A stretch of DNA of 64,000 nt from Benincasa hispida. Taxonomy: Eukaryota > Streptophyta > Magnoliopsida > Cucurbitales > Cucurbitaceae. The stretch lies in the NCBI RefSeq assembly GCF_009727055.1, contig NC_052357.1:3356810-3420809 (forward strand), written 5' to 3'. Below, in pieces: positions 32,820 through 43,730 of the stretch. The notes under the pieces were generated by a model. The model was not told the origin of the DNA. It saw only the letters and a program-made list of their open reading frames with translations, and searched no databases. A program made the position numbers and the translations under genes. Positions within the stretch are counted from its first letter, which is position 1. The number at the start of each line of letters is the position of its first letter.

Positions 32820-34862
32820 AGAACACATCTAGGTTACTAAACTCTTTAGAACCATTTAAACTTAGGTCTATCTCAATCCAATTTAAAAACCCTTTAAAAA
32901 ACTTGAGTTCACCCTAAGTCGTTATGCAACTCTGAATATTGATTATAGGTCTAATTTCCTTTATAACATTTATAAAAAGAAACAACCACCACAATGCGAG
33001 CTAACACATCAAGGCATTCGTAACGATTATAAACAACCTAAGTGTCATGCTCAATGTATGTCCATTCATTGCTACTTCTTTTATATAACACTTATACAAA
33101 ACAGATATGAAACAGCAAAACATGCTTTCATTCACCCTTAGACTATAACAATTATAATAAAAGGATGATGCATGATAATGTTCAATGCATGCAAAATAAC
33201 TCTTATATTCATGATGCATGTGCATGCTTTCAAGTAATTTCTACATGCAAGATTATAACATTTATAATACATGATGCATGAATAATTGCATAACCTAAGG
33301 TGGGTTTTAACTATATGATAAACACTTTGACATATAAAAAACCATACATCATAATGTAGAAACAAAAAAGTTGATGAACCGAGTAAAATTGCCTTGAAAC
33401 ACAAAAGGAAAGCTAACTATTACAAAGATAAGGAGTTTCCGTTCAAACAAGCAAACCGGGTCTGAACCGCTCGGCAAAGAATCGCTTCTCCAACCATCCA
33501 TCGTGTACTAAGCACCCGCGATCGTCTAGACGATAAAAACAAAACTTCGTTCAATCGCTGACCAACGCTCCCAGAGTTAAACGATCGTTTAGCTTTACTA
33601 TACGATCCCAGGTCCCAGGATCGAAACCCGGCTCTGATACCAATGAAGAAAATCGGAAACGAGATTCTCCATGAGCAGCGAAACAAGACTATTCCAAATT
33701 ACAATCATGAATCACCAAATCATTTACAGTCGACTTCAAACAAATGGTTATACAAATATTCCAGAAATTACAGCATGAAAAATCTCAAAAGCACAAAAGG
33801 CAAATGGTACAAACATGTGTATATGCATCTCCACGCTCTATTGTGCGACTGCTCGAACAATAGAAACACGAACATTCGATCTACACGACTGCCACCGCAC
33901 AAATACAGCACGAACACTTCGCGCTCGTCCTCAACGATCTCCTTCGCAACACGAACGAAATTGCACTCGTCCTCGGCGACACGAACGACCTCCAGAAAAC
34001 CTCGACGGTGTCAAGTTGAGTCTAACACCACCAACAAGACGACCTTGGTATTCTCGGTGTGGAAATCCAGAGGTGGGCTCTGTTCGGACTTGGTATAGAG
34101 CAGACAAACGGAGGAAAGAACGATCGCATACACGAACTTGCAAGTGGGAGATGGTTGAGACCTATCGTATAGGTGATGCCAATCATTTTAGATAAGACTA
34201 TGCGATCATTTAGCAAAAGTATGCGGTCGTTAGCTCGGTCTCGTCGTCTACAGACTCTACACAATCGTTTACCTTGGGCCAGCGATCATCTAGCAAAGCT
34301 ATGCGATCGTTAGTAAAACACTGCACGATCGTTTAGCTTGCCCAGCTGTCGTTTAGTAAATCTGTATTTACTTGACGACTTTCGGTAAGTTTCTTTTCGC
34401 CGAAGAGAAAAAATCAAATTCCTTTTCAAACTTCTGTAAAACTTCTTTTTCAAAATAGAAAACCACTTCCTTTTAACACTCACGTTACCATGATCCAAGG
34501 TAACCACCTCCACTATTTATCTTTGAAAGAGAAAGAAAATATTTAATTATAATAATTAATAATATCATATATAATCAAATATACCTATTGTCAATTTGAA
34601 CATTTCAAATCAACACCAAGAACTGATCCTCACAGAATCCAGCTACCAAGGCCTCATGGACCTGTAGATATGAAGGTCCAACGGTACGTGAATAACTGAC
34701 TAAACTCTTTAGTCACGGGATCCACATCCTTTAACTGTCAGGCACTCCACTAAAGACCGACAGCTGAACTCTTCCACTAACAGATATATTATGTGTCTCA
34801 TTAACAATGAGTAGTGACTTTCACAGATGCGCCCGAAGTACAGCTGGGCCGTTATCCTGTAG
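32820..34862 (-). repeat. Near-duplicate of 37.52-39.57 kb (leader, PBS, partial LTR)
   Basis: It follows 37.52-39.57 kb base by base (PBS at 33631-33642, LTR start at 33644). It differs mainly by single-base insertions and deletions, for example catcaagg/catgcaagg, tatgtcc/tattgtcc, ccgttc/ccggttc, tctgaacc/tcttgaacc, caatgaag/caattgaag. At about 34863 it switches abruptly to integrase sequence. Overlapping ORFs here are shadows of LTR sequence. Confidence 0.75.
33631..33642 (-). promoter_or_regulatory. Primer-binding site (tRNA-iMet type), duplicate copy
   Basis: On the minus strand it reads TGGTATCAGAGC, complementary to the 3' end of initiator tRNA-Met, next to an LTR starting TGAAGAAAATC. 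One base of the usual AT spacer is missing compared with 38352-38353. Confidence 0.75.
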
Positions 34863-35117
34863 TTTACGAGGTCGTTCCTCGACGTCGAGGCAGTCTCAAC
34901 TCTTGAGTTGGTTGACTAGACGTCCCGACCTCAACAACTCTTGTTGATCTGTCGGCCTGTTGAACAACTCTTGTTGAACCCTCAGCAGTCTCAGTCTCAT
35001 TAGAGATTTCACGTAAAACGAGCTTACTTCGAGCTTATGATCCCTCATATGATCTTCTTCTAGGAAGATAGCATTAGTGGAAATAAATACTTTGTTCTCA
35101 CTTGGATCATAGAAGTA

Positions 35118-36423
35118 TCATCCTCTCATTTTCTTGGAGTAGCCCACAAAGAGGCAAATCTTCGAACGAGGTTCCAACTTCTTTGGATTAGACGTTAGCA
35201 CATGTGCCGAATAGCCCCAAATCCTAAAGTGGCATAAACTACCTTTACGGCCTCTCCATAACTCAATAGGTGTTTCAGAAACACTTTTCAAGGGAACATC
35301 TGCATAAGCCCAAAACAAGTCTGAAAGATGAGCATAACTCATCATAGACTGAACCATGTCCAACAAGGTCTTGTTTCTCCTTTCTGATATACCATTTTGC
35401 TGAGGTGTACTTGGGGCTGAGAGTTGGGACGTAATCCCATGTTTTATCATATAATTCTGGAATTGGAGGTCCATATACTCTCCACCACGATCAGATCCTA
35501 GTGTTTTTATCTTTTTACCTGACAAGTTTCAACTTCAACCTTATACTCCTTGAACTTGTCAAGGGCTTCAGAATTACGTTGCATTAGGAAGAGATACCCA
35601 AACCTTGAATAATCATCTATAAAAGAGATGAAATATTCATATCCATTTCGAGCTCTAACATTCATCAGACCACAGAGGTCTGATTGCACAAGCTCAAAGG
35701 CTTCTTTGGCTCTGTAACCTTTTCCAGTAAAAGGTTGTTTGGTCATCTTGCCTTCAAGGCATGATTCACATACCGGCAAGGAATTTTCTTTTAAACTCTT
35801 TAGAAGTTCACTTGTCACCAACTTCTCGATCCTATTGAGGTAGATGTGACCTAACCTTCGATGCCAAAGATGGGTGTTTTCCTTTGGAGAAACCTTTGGT
35901 CTTTTAGCTGTTGTTGCCGTACTGAACATTTCAGTGTTAAACAAGGCTTTTATAACTAACGGCCTTAGTACATATAAGTTATTTTCCATTGAACCATAAC
36001 CAATCTCCATTCCATTCTTGAAAAAAAAAACACTTTATTATTAGAAAAGGAGGCGATATAGCCTTGTTCAATGAGACAAGAAACCGAGATTAAGTTCCTC
36101 TTAATGTGAGGAACTACAAAAACATTATCCAGTAACAGATAACATTTCTTGTCAACAAATAACTACAGCCTGCATACAGCAACAGCTGAAACAACCTCAC
36201 CATTACCAACTCGAAGAGTCATCTCTCCATGTGGTAACGTTTGCCAGGAACTAAATCCTTGGTAAGAGGAACTGACATGATTGGTAGCACCTGAATCAAG
36301 GATCCAAGCAGAATCATCATTCTCTACCAGACATGTCTCCAAGACCAATAAATCATATTTACTGTCTTGTCTCCTCTTTTGGAGAGTAGTGGGATGGAGG
36401 TCTTTGCCAGAAATTTCTTTCAC
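35118..36423 (-). pseudogene. Element A protease and integrase remains
   Basis: Minus strand. The aspartic protease has an intact WILDSGATNHVSSS (about 36285-36325). The pre-integrase zinc region 'HLWHRRLGHIYLNRIEKLV' and 'VCESCLEGKMTKQPFTGKGY' follows (35507-36010). The integrase core has 'RGGEYMDLQFQNYMIKHG' and 'STPQQNGISERRNKTLLDMV' (35118-35525). It is better preserved than in F, but a frameshift near 35520 splits it. It ends near 34.87 kb, so RT and RNase H are missing. Confidence 0.82.
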
Positions 36424-38338
36424 ACGATTCTTTCCACTGTAATAAATCGGTCATTTTTAAAAGCTTTAAACGAAAATACTAACGAGTTGCAGAAAAGGAA
36501 AACACATTGACCTACGTTAGGTTTTAAGCAAATACCCATTGTAAAACAAAACAACATCCAATAAGGTTTTAGCAAAACTAACATGAACCCCGTGTGACAT
36601 CTAGTTTCGCAATGACGCTTCAAAGATTTAAGACAAAAGCCGCCTAAGGGAGGTCAGTTATCCCTCTTCTGAATTGAGAAGTTCTCAACCAGTCATTAAT
36701 ACCAGAACAACTCTTGTTCCTATAACGACTAGCCATCATTGATTTGGCCAAAAGATCATTAACTTACTTAACAATCTCCCGTAAGTGTGACCCACCATTT
36801 TAAGCCCTAGAGGTCCGTCCCAAAAGGCCAATCCAAAGGGAGAAAATCTGATTGAGGCAAAACCTAAAGCGACCCTATCCATTTCTGGAGTTCACCTTGA
36901 TATTGACCAACTACACAAAATCCATCCGTAGGTGGCCGCTCCGAAGGTGACACGAGGGCGTACAGAATGATCTCACGATGTGAACCAATGATAGAGACCA
37001 TAGGATGTGTTAGCACACGCCCTTCACCCACTTACTATAAATACTCTCTCCGTCCACCTTGATATTGACTCATGCAAACACCATCCGAAGGGGGATGCAT
37101 CCTAGGGCATCTCGAGGCAAGCATGAATCTCACGGTGTGAACATACAGGAGAAACGTGAGTGAATCATAGACATATCTGATACGCCTTCTCCTCTTACTG
37201 AGTATTTTATAACCTAGGGTTTAGTTTACTTAGAAAAAACATGGCTAAGGATTTTACCAAGTGATTTTAGGTTTTCCCAAGAGTAACTTTTACCTTGGAT
37301 AGTTGAACAAGTTTTGATCATCATCTATTGAACTCTTTAATGGAGTCTTGACCAAAACGTCGCATGCTTATTGAAAATCTATCTAATTCACCTTTCCAGG
37401 TAGGTTCCCAGGTAGCGGTGTTACGTTTCCGTCAACTTAAGAACCCCAACCTAGCCAGAACCCGCCTTAGACAAAAGATCCCTTATAGATAGGTTTACAA
37501 CAAATTTAATCTTTAATTCAACACATCTAGGTTACTAAACTCTTTAGAACCATTTTAACTTAGGTCTATCTCAATCCAATTTTAAAACCCTTTTAAAAAA
37601 CTTGAGTTCACCCTAAGTCTGTATGCAACTCTGAATTATTGATTTTAGGTCTAATTTCCTTTATAACATTTATAAAAAGAAACAACCACCACAATGCGAG
37701 GCTAACACATGCAAGGCATTCGTAACGATTATAAACAACCTAAGTGTCATGCTCAATGTATTGTCCATTCATTGCTACTTCTTTTATATAACACTTATAC
37801 AAAACAGATATGAAACAAGCAAAACATGCTTTCATTCACCCTTAGACTATAACAATTATAATAAAAGGATGATGCATGATAATGTTCAATGCATGCAAAA
37901 TAACTCTTATATTTCATGATGCATGTGCATGCTTTCAAGTAATTTCTACATGCAAGATTATAACATTTATAATACATGATGCATGAATAATTGCATAACC
38001 TAAGGTGGGTTTTAACTATATGATAAACACTTTGACATATAAAAACCATACATCATATGTAGAAACAATAAAAGTTGATGAACCGAGTAAAATTGCCTTG
38101 AAACACAAAAAGGAAAGCTAACTATTACAAAGATAAGGAGTTTCCGGTTCAAACAAGCAAACCGGGTCTTGAACCGCTCGGCAAAGAATCGCTTCTCCAA
38201 CCATCCATCGTGTACTAAGCACCCCGCGATCGTCTAGACGATAAAACAAAAACTTCGTTCTATCGCTGACCAACGCTCCCAGAGTTAAACGATCGTTTAG
38301 CTTTTACTATACGATCCCAGGTCCCAGGATCGAAACCC
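36424..38338 (-). mobile_element. Element A untranslated leader
   Basis: Non-coding sequence between the PBS and the pol remnant. The gag capsid is almost entirely absent. It shares the palindrome array of F's leader, here with loop CAT: TTTATAA/CAT/TTATAAA at 37660-37676 and ATTATAA/CAT/TTATAAT at 37957-37973, plus imperfect copies between. Confidence 0.65.
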
Positions 38339-38339
38339 G

Positions 38340-38351
38340 GCTCTGATACCA
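38340..38351 (-). promoter_or_regulatory. Primer-binding site of element A
   Basis: GCTCTGATACCA on the plus strand, i.e. TGGTATCAGAGC in the element sense, complementary to the initiator tRNA-Met 3' end. It is separated from the LTR by the two bases AT. Confidence 0.88.
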
Positions 38352-38353
38352 AT

Positions 38354-40351
38354 TGAAGAAAATCGGAAACGAGATTTCCATGAGCAGCGAAACAAGACTA
38401 TTCCAAATTACAATCATGAATCACCAAATCATTTACAGTCGACTTCAAACAAATGGTTATACAAATAATTCCAGAAATTACAGCATGAAAAATCTCAAAA
38501 GCACAAAAGGCAAATGGTACAAACATGTGTATATGCATCTCCACGCTCTATTGTGCGACTGCTCGAACAATAGAAAACACGAACATTCGATCTACACGAC
38601 TGCAGCACCGCACAAATACAGCACGAACACTTCGCGCTCGTCCTCAACGATCTCCTTCGCAACACGAACGAATATTGCACTCGTCCTCGGCGACACGAAC
38701 GACCTCCAGAAAACCTCGACGGTGTCAAGTTGAGTCTAACACCACCAACAAGACGACCTTGGTATCTCGGTGTGAAATCCAGAGGTGGGCTCTGTTCGGA
38801 CTTGTATAAGGCAGACAAAAAGGAGGAAAGAACGATCGCATACACGACTGTGCAAGTGGGAGATGGTTGAGACACTATCGTATAGGTGGATGCCAATCAT
38901 TTAGATAAGACTATGCGATCATTTAGCAAAAGCTATGCGGTCGTTTAGCTCGGTCTGTCGTCTACAGACTCTACACAATCGTTTACCTTGGGCCAGCGAT
39001 CATCTAGCAAAGCTATGCGATCGTTAGTAAACACTGCACGATCGTTTAGCTTGCCCAGCTGTCGTTTAGTAAATCTGTATTTACTTGACGACTTCCGTGA
39101 GTTTTCTTTTCGCCGAAGAGAAAAATCAAATTCCTTTTCAAACTTCTGTAAAACTTCTTTTTCAAAATAGAAAACCACTTCCTTTTAAACTCACGGTTAC
39201 CATGATCCAATAACCACCACTACTTTGGTTATTTAAAAAGAAAAAATATTAATTATCCAATAATAATAATATCATATATAATCAAAATACCTATTGTCAA
39301 TTTGAACATTTCAAATCAACACCAAGAACTGATCCTCAACAGAATCCAAGCTACCAAGGGACCTCATGGACCTGTAGATATGAAGGTCCAACGGTACGTG
39401 AATAACTGACTAAACTCTTTAGTCACGGGATCCACCATCCTTTAACTGTCAGGCACTCCACTAAAGACCGACAGCTGAACTCTTCTCACTACAGATATAT
39501 TATGTGTCCATCTTAACCAATGAGTAGTGACCTTTCACAGATCGCCCGTAAGTACAGCTGGGCCGTTATCCCTGTAGTTACATCTGTCTCCTTAAGTACC
39601 ACTGATCCCTCTAATGAACATAAATCATAGTTTTACTATGACTGAGTCTTCTTCTCAAAGAGAAGTTGTGGCCACTATGTTTAAGCCCCGGAATCAGCCC
39701 TTAAGGGCAGGCAATCTCTCTACTTATCCTTGCTTCAAGAAAGAAGTGAATTCCATATTGTGGATTGAGTTCCCAACTCCCAGATCAGACAAGCCCCAAA
39801 AAGGTAGGCATATTGAGTTGGCAATCTGGCCACTCTCACCCATACTAATCAAAGGACCGCCCTCAAAGGCAGGAGTTCACAAAAAACTCAGGATTGAGGT
39901 CATGTCATCTATGGTCGTTTAGGTGAGATGCAAGTCTCTAGTATCAACGACGTTATATACAGAGTCTAGTCATCCCGTGGTCTAGGTCTTATACAAACTC
40001 TTTGTATAGGACACCTCCGCTCCACGTCTCCACATGAATGGTCAGGATCTACCATCTGTAGTAGTTTACAACACTTGCAAACCTCTACAAAGCGGTTGTA
40101 TGCGTAGTGTCACCAGGATCAGGTATCCCACCCTAATCCTTATACTACAGATCGATTTAGGTTATCACTTAAATCATGATCCACTTGTATATCACATATA
40201 CATGCTTAAGTTCACATAAGATAATCAAAGAGCTTTGTTTATTGAATATGATTAAATGCCAGAATTAAATAACACTTGTTTTATTCATTGAATAATGTGT
40301 ATCTTTACAAAACAACGAGACTCTGGGAGAATTAGGACACCAATCCCAACA
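38354..40351 (-). mobile_element. Element A 5' LTR (1998 bp, complete)
   Basis: The element-sense ends are TGTTGGGATTGG...TTTTCTTCA. It has TSD GCTCG outside and a PBS inside. A CGATCGTTTAG cluster lies at 38880-39065, followed by an AT-rich stretch. The ORFs across it (for example 38353-38733 and 38495-38896) overlap on both strands and have no family features. Confidence 0.88.
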
Positions 40352-40685
40352 GCTCGCATGTCTCCACATGAATGGTTAGGATCAGATCATTTGTAGCACG
40401 TTACAACACTTGTAACTATCTACAAAGCGGGCCGTATCCGTAATTTTACCACGATAAGGTATCCCTCCTTTATCCGTATACTACAGACCATTTAGGTTAT
40501 TACTTTAGGCATGATCCACTTGTATATCTCACATACATGTTTTAGTTTACATGAAATAACCATGGATCTTAGTTTATTGAACATGAGTAAATGCAAATAA
40601 AATAACTCTTATTTTATTATTAATAATGTGTACAAACTGTTTATAAACTACGAGACTCCGGAAGAATTAGGACACCAATCCACCA
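40352..40685 (-). mobile_element. Element F 5' LTR, part 2
   Basis: It resumes with duplicated GCTCG and 'catgtctccacatgaatgg', matching F's 3' LTR from about 23112. It ends 'ccaatccacca', a slightly decayed CCAATCCCAACA, directly followed by the TSD TATGG (40686-40690). Confidence 0.8.
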
Positions 40686-41824
40686 TATGGTATAGGGATA
40701 AGGTTGGGTACCTTATCCTGGTAACACTATGGATGCAACCCACTTTGTATTTGATACAAACGTAATGATCCAATACATTCGTGTATTTAACATGCGAGTG
40801 GAGGTATCCTATGCAATGAGTTTGCATAAGACTAGATCGCGAAATAGTAACCACTAGATGTAACACCGTTAGCTAGTTAGGTTCTTATTTCAATAGGATG
40901 ACCTGAAAAATTAGTATTAATCCTGAGTATATTTTGAACTCCTGTTTACGAGGGGTCGTCCTTTGATTTTTATGGGTGAGGGTGGTCAGTTCGCCTCTAC
41001 CATTTTGGGAACAATACCGAGTGGGGAGCTAAGAACATAATAATACAATATAGAATTCACTCCTTCCCGCCTTAGGGGTAAGTAGATGAGTGTTTCCTTA
41101 AATGGAGTCTCTAGAATTTAAACAAAAGGCCTTGCCCTCTCATTGGCCCGAGAGGGGTTTCTATTTCTTGGTTGGACCATAAACAAGTTGTTCATTAGAG
41201 GAGCATTGGTACTTAAGGAATCAGAGGTAACGTAAGGATAAAATGGTAATTTAGCCCAGTTGGAATTACGAACACCTTTGAAAGACTAACTTACCGTTAT
41301 TGGTCTATATCTATGGACACAGAAATATATCTGTAGTGAGAAGAGTGCAGCTGTGAGTCTTTAGTGGAGTGCACCCACAGTTAACGAATATTGATTAACT
41401 TGGTTAATGAGTTTAGCCAATTAATTTCATATCGTTGGAGCTTCTGATCTATAGGTCCACCAGGTCCCCTTGTTAGCTCACTAGAGGACATTTAAGAAGG
41501 ATGATTTAAATTGTTCAAATTAATTTGAGGAAATCATATATTAATGTGATTAATATATAATTGATTATGGATATGATTTATAATTCAAATTAAAATTGGA
41601 AAGTAATATTTGAATTGAACATTTATACATACGATGTTTATGATAATTAAATATATATACATTAAACTAGATTAAATGTATAGATAGTTATTTAATTAAT
41701 GTATTGTCAGTCTGCTGGATCTGGATACGAAATTTGTCGTGATCATGCCATCTCATTACTTGATATGTTTTATCGGTTTATACTTGTGAATTGAAAATTT
41801 ATTGAATATTTCGATATTCTGGTT
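40686..41824 (+). mobile_element. LTR G, second part
   Basis: Plus-orientation LTR sequence continuing from 17026. It includes 'ataaggttgggtacc', the Thr/stop-rich central part and the AT-rich 3' interior. It ends abruptly at 41824, where a new LTR (H) begins with TGTTGGG. The remainder of G is not found in the window. Confidence 0.75.
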
Positions 41825-43716
41825 TGTTGGGTTTTATATCCTAAAACTCGTGGTTTGTAAACAATAAAACTTAGTTTGGAAATTCAATAAGTTGTTATTG
41901 AATATATGAATTGCTTATTTCGTTTTAGAAATAAATCCAATAAACTAAAAGATCCATGACTATTACATGAGTACTTGAACTTTATGTGTAGACATAAAAG
42001 TAGATTAGGTTTGAGTAAATAGTCAAAATGATTTATAGTATATGATACACTATTGGATGTGGCCCACTCTATAGTTGTTACAAAGGAGTTGTAAAGCGCT
42101 ATAGACGATGTGATCCTAATTCGTACATGTTATGATATGAGGAGTGGAGGCATCCTGTGCAATGGATTTGTACAAGATCGAACCACGAAATCAGTCACTC
42201 TTATTTTACAACGTTGTTTACTGTTTAAGACTGACTATTTCAAAGCGATGACTTAGGTAACTTGACCTTAATCTTGAGGTAACTATGAATTCCAGTTTAT
42301 TCGGGATTATTCTTAGATTTTCATAGGTGAGGGTTGGCTCAACGAGCGTCGGCTCAATAAACTACCACTTCAAGAACGGGCAAATAGCTGGGGACATAGG
42401 GTGCAAAATGGAATTTACTCCTACCCACTTTTAGGGATAGTAGAGAGGTTGTTCCTTTAAGTGCTAATTTTGTGTCTTGAACAAGGGGCCTCATCCTCTC
42501 ATTGGCTTGAGAGGGACTCGGTTTGTTGATCGGATCACAAACCAATTGTTCATTAGAGGATCAGTGGGACTTAAGGAACAAGAGGAAATCTCGAGGGTAA
42601 AATAGACATTTGACTCAGCCATTATTACGAACAACCTATGAAGGGTTAACTTACTAATCTTGGTTATATCGAGTGGACATAATATATCTACAGTGAGGGG
42701 AGTGCAACTATAGGCTTTAGTTGAGTGACCCATTAGTTAACGAATAAGGGTTAATTCAATATAAAGAGTTTAGCCAATTAATCTTGGATCGTTGGAGCCC
42801 ATGATCTGTAGGTCCACGAGGTCCCCCTACTAGCTCGTAAATAGATTAGCCTTATAGCAGCATGATAAGTTAATTTGAAACGTTCAAATTAGAATTAAGG
42901 GAATTAGTAATTATATGTGATATATTTACGCGTTTAAATTGGAATTAAACGGAATTGGAGAATCAAAATTATGATTTAAATATTAAATTCATGAATATGG
43001 ATCCATGTTGGTGGAATTTGTGTAAAATTAATTTAAATATTTGATATTAAATTAATTAGAATTAATTAAATTGTTTAACTAATTATTTATTATTAGAAAA
43101 TTAATTAATGAATTAATTTTGTAAAATTAATAAAAAATTTCAATTTTGAAAACAAAATTGATTTTGGAAATCAATCTAAAAATAAAAAATTGGAAAAGTT
43201 GAAAATGGAAAAAGTGGGAGAACTCCACTTTCTCAACCAACTAGCTCACTCAATTCCCACCACTTCTTGATTCAATCTTCCAAGTATGAGGTGCTCTTTA
43301 TTCAGCTTTCTTCTTTGCATGATAGTCTTGCAATAAATAAGGAAGATTGGACTAAGAATCGAGCATGCAAACTGTATGAACTTGTTGAAATTTTGTTGAG
43401 AACTTGTGAGGTTGAAAAAAGTGTTCTTTAAGTTGTATCAGTGAGCTTCTTCTCCAAACTCCCTTCATTCAAGCTTATTTTGAGTCCCACAACTCAATCT
43501 AAGGCTCCAAGAGAATAGTAGAGAAGGCCTTGAGGTGGTTCACAAGAATATTTGGAGAAGATTTGTAGCAAACTTCGAGTTTCAAGAGGTTCTATAAAGG
43601 TATGTCTTGAAACTCTCTTAGTATTGTATGACTATGCTTTATTTATAGCCAAAATTAATGAATTAGAATGCTTATTGATCCTTCTTACTTCCGCTGCATG
43701 TTGATATGATCCAACA
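41825..43716 (+). mobile_element. Copia element H, 5' LTR (1892 bp, complete)
   Basis: TGTTGGGTTTTATATCC at the start and GATATGATCCAACA at the end give perfect TGTTGG/CCAACA terminal repeats. It is followed after AT by a PBS. It lies in the opposite orientation to F and A. Either it inserted into LTR G or G is truncated here; no TSD pair can be tested. Confidence 0.85.
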
Positions 43717-43718
43717 AT

Positions 43719-43730
43719 TGGTATCAGAGC
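43719..43730 (+). promoter_or_regulatory. Primer-binding site of element H
   Basis: TGGTATCAGAGC two bases after the LTR, the initiator tRNA-Met primer type used by many copia elements. Confidence 0.88.

Larger units (their letters stand above)
30946..40351 (-). mobile_element. Copia element A nested in the F 5' LTR
   Basis: Minus strand, flanked by the 5-bp TSD GCTCG (30941-30945 and 40352-40356). The 5' LTR is 38354-40351, with the PBS at 38340-38351. The leader (about 36.62-38.34 kb) is followed by protease and integrase remains (35118-36423). RT and RNase H are absent. The 3' LTR (30946 to about 32818) is truncated and followed by a second, noisy leader-PBS-LTR block (about 32.82-34.86 kb). 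The structure is non-autonomous or misassembled. Confidence 0.8.
17027..40685 (-). mobile_element. Copia element F, full span including two nested insertions
   Basis: A minus-strand Ty1/copia element. Its 3' LTR (17027-23442) is split by the hAT at 18678-23002. The internal region runs from 23443 to about 29369. The 5' LTR (about 29370-30945 and 40357-40685) is split by element A at 30946-40351. Flanking 5-bp TSDs read TATGG. Domains on the minus strand: leader (28.8-27.2 kb), gag remnant, protease, integrase, RT, RNase H. Stops, frameshifts, a DSSA protease and a lost PBS/5' LTR end show it is old. The span is the host locus of the whole nest. Confidence 0.8.

Noticed and set aside
33643..34264. 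Several overlapping ORFs of 70-151 codons on both strands
   Set aside because: All lie in LTR sequence duplicated at 38.35-38.9 kb; the duplicates break the frames with indels and no domain is visible.
38340..38351. Possible tRNA gene fragment (GCTCTGATACCA)
   Set aside because: It is a retrotransposon primer-binding site beside an LTR; no tRNA cloverleaf surrounds it.
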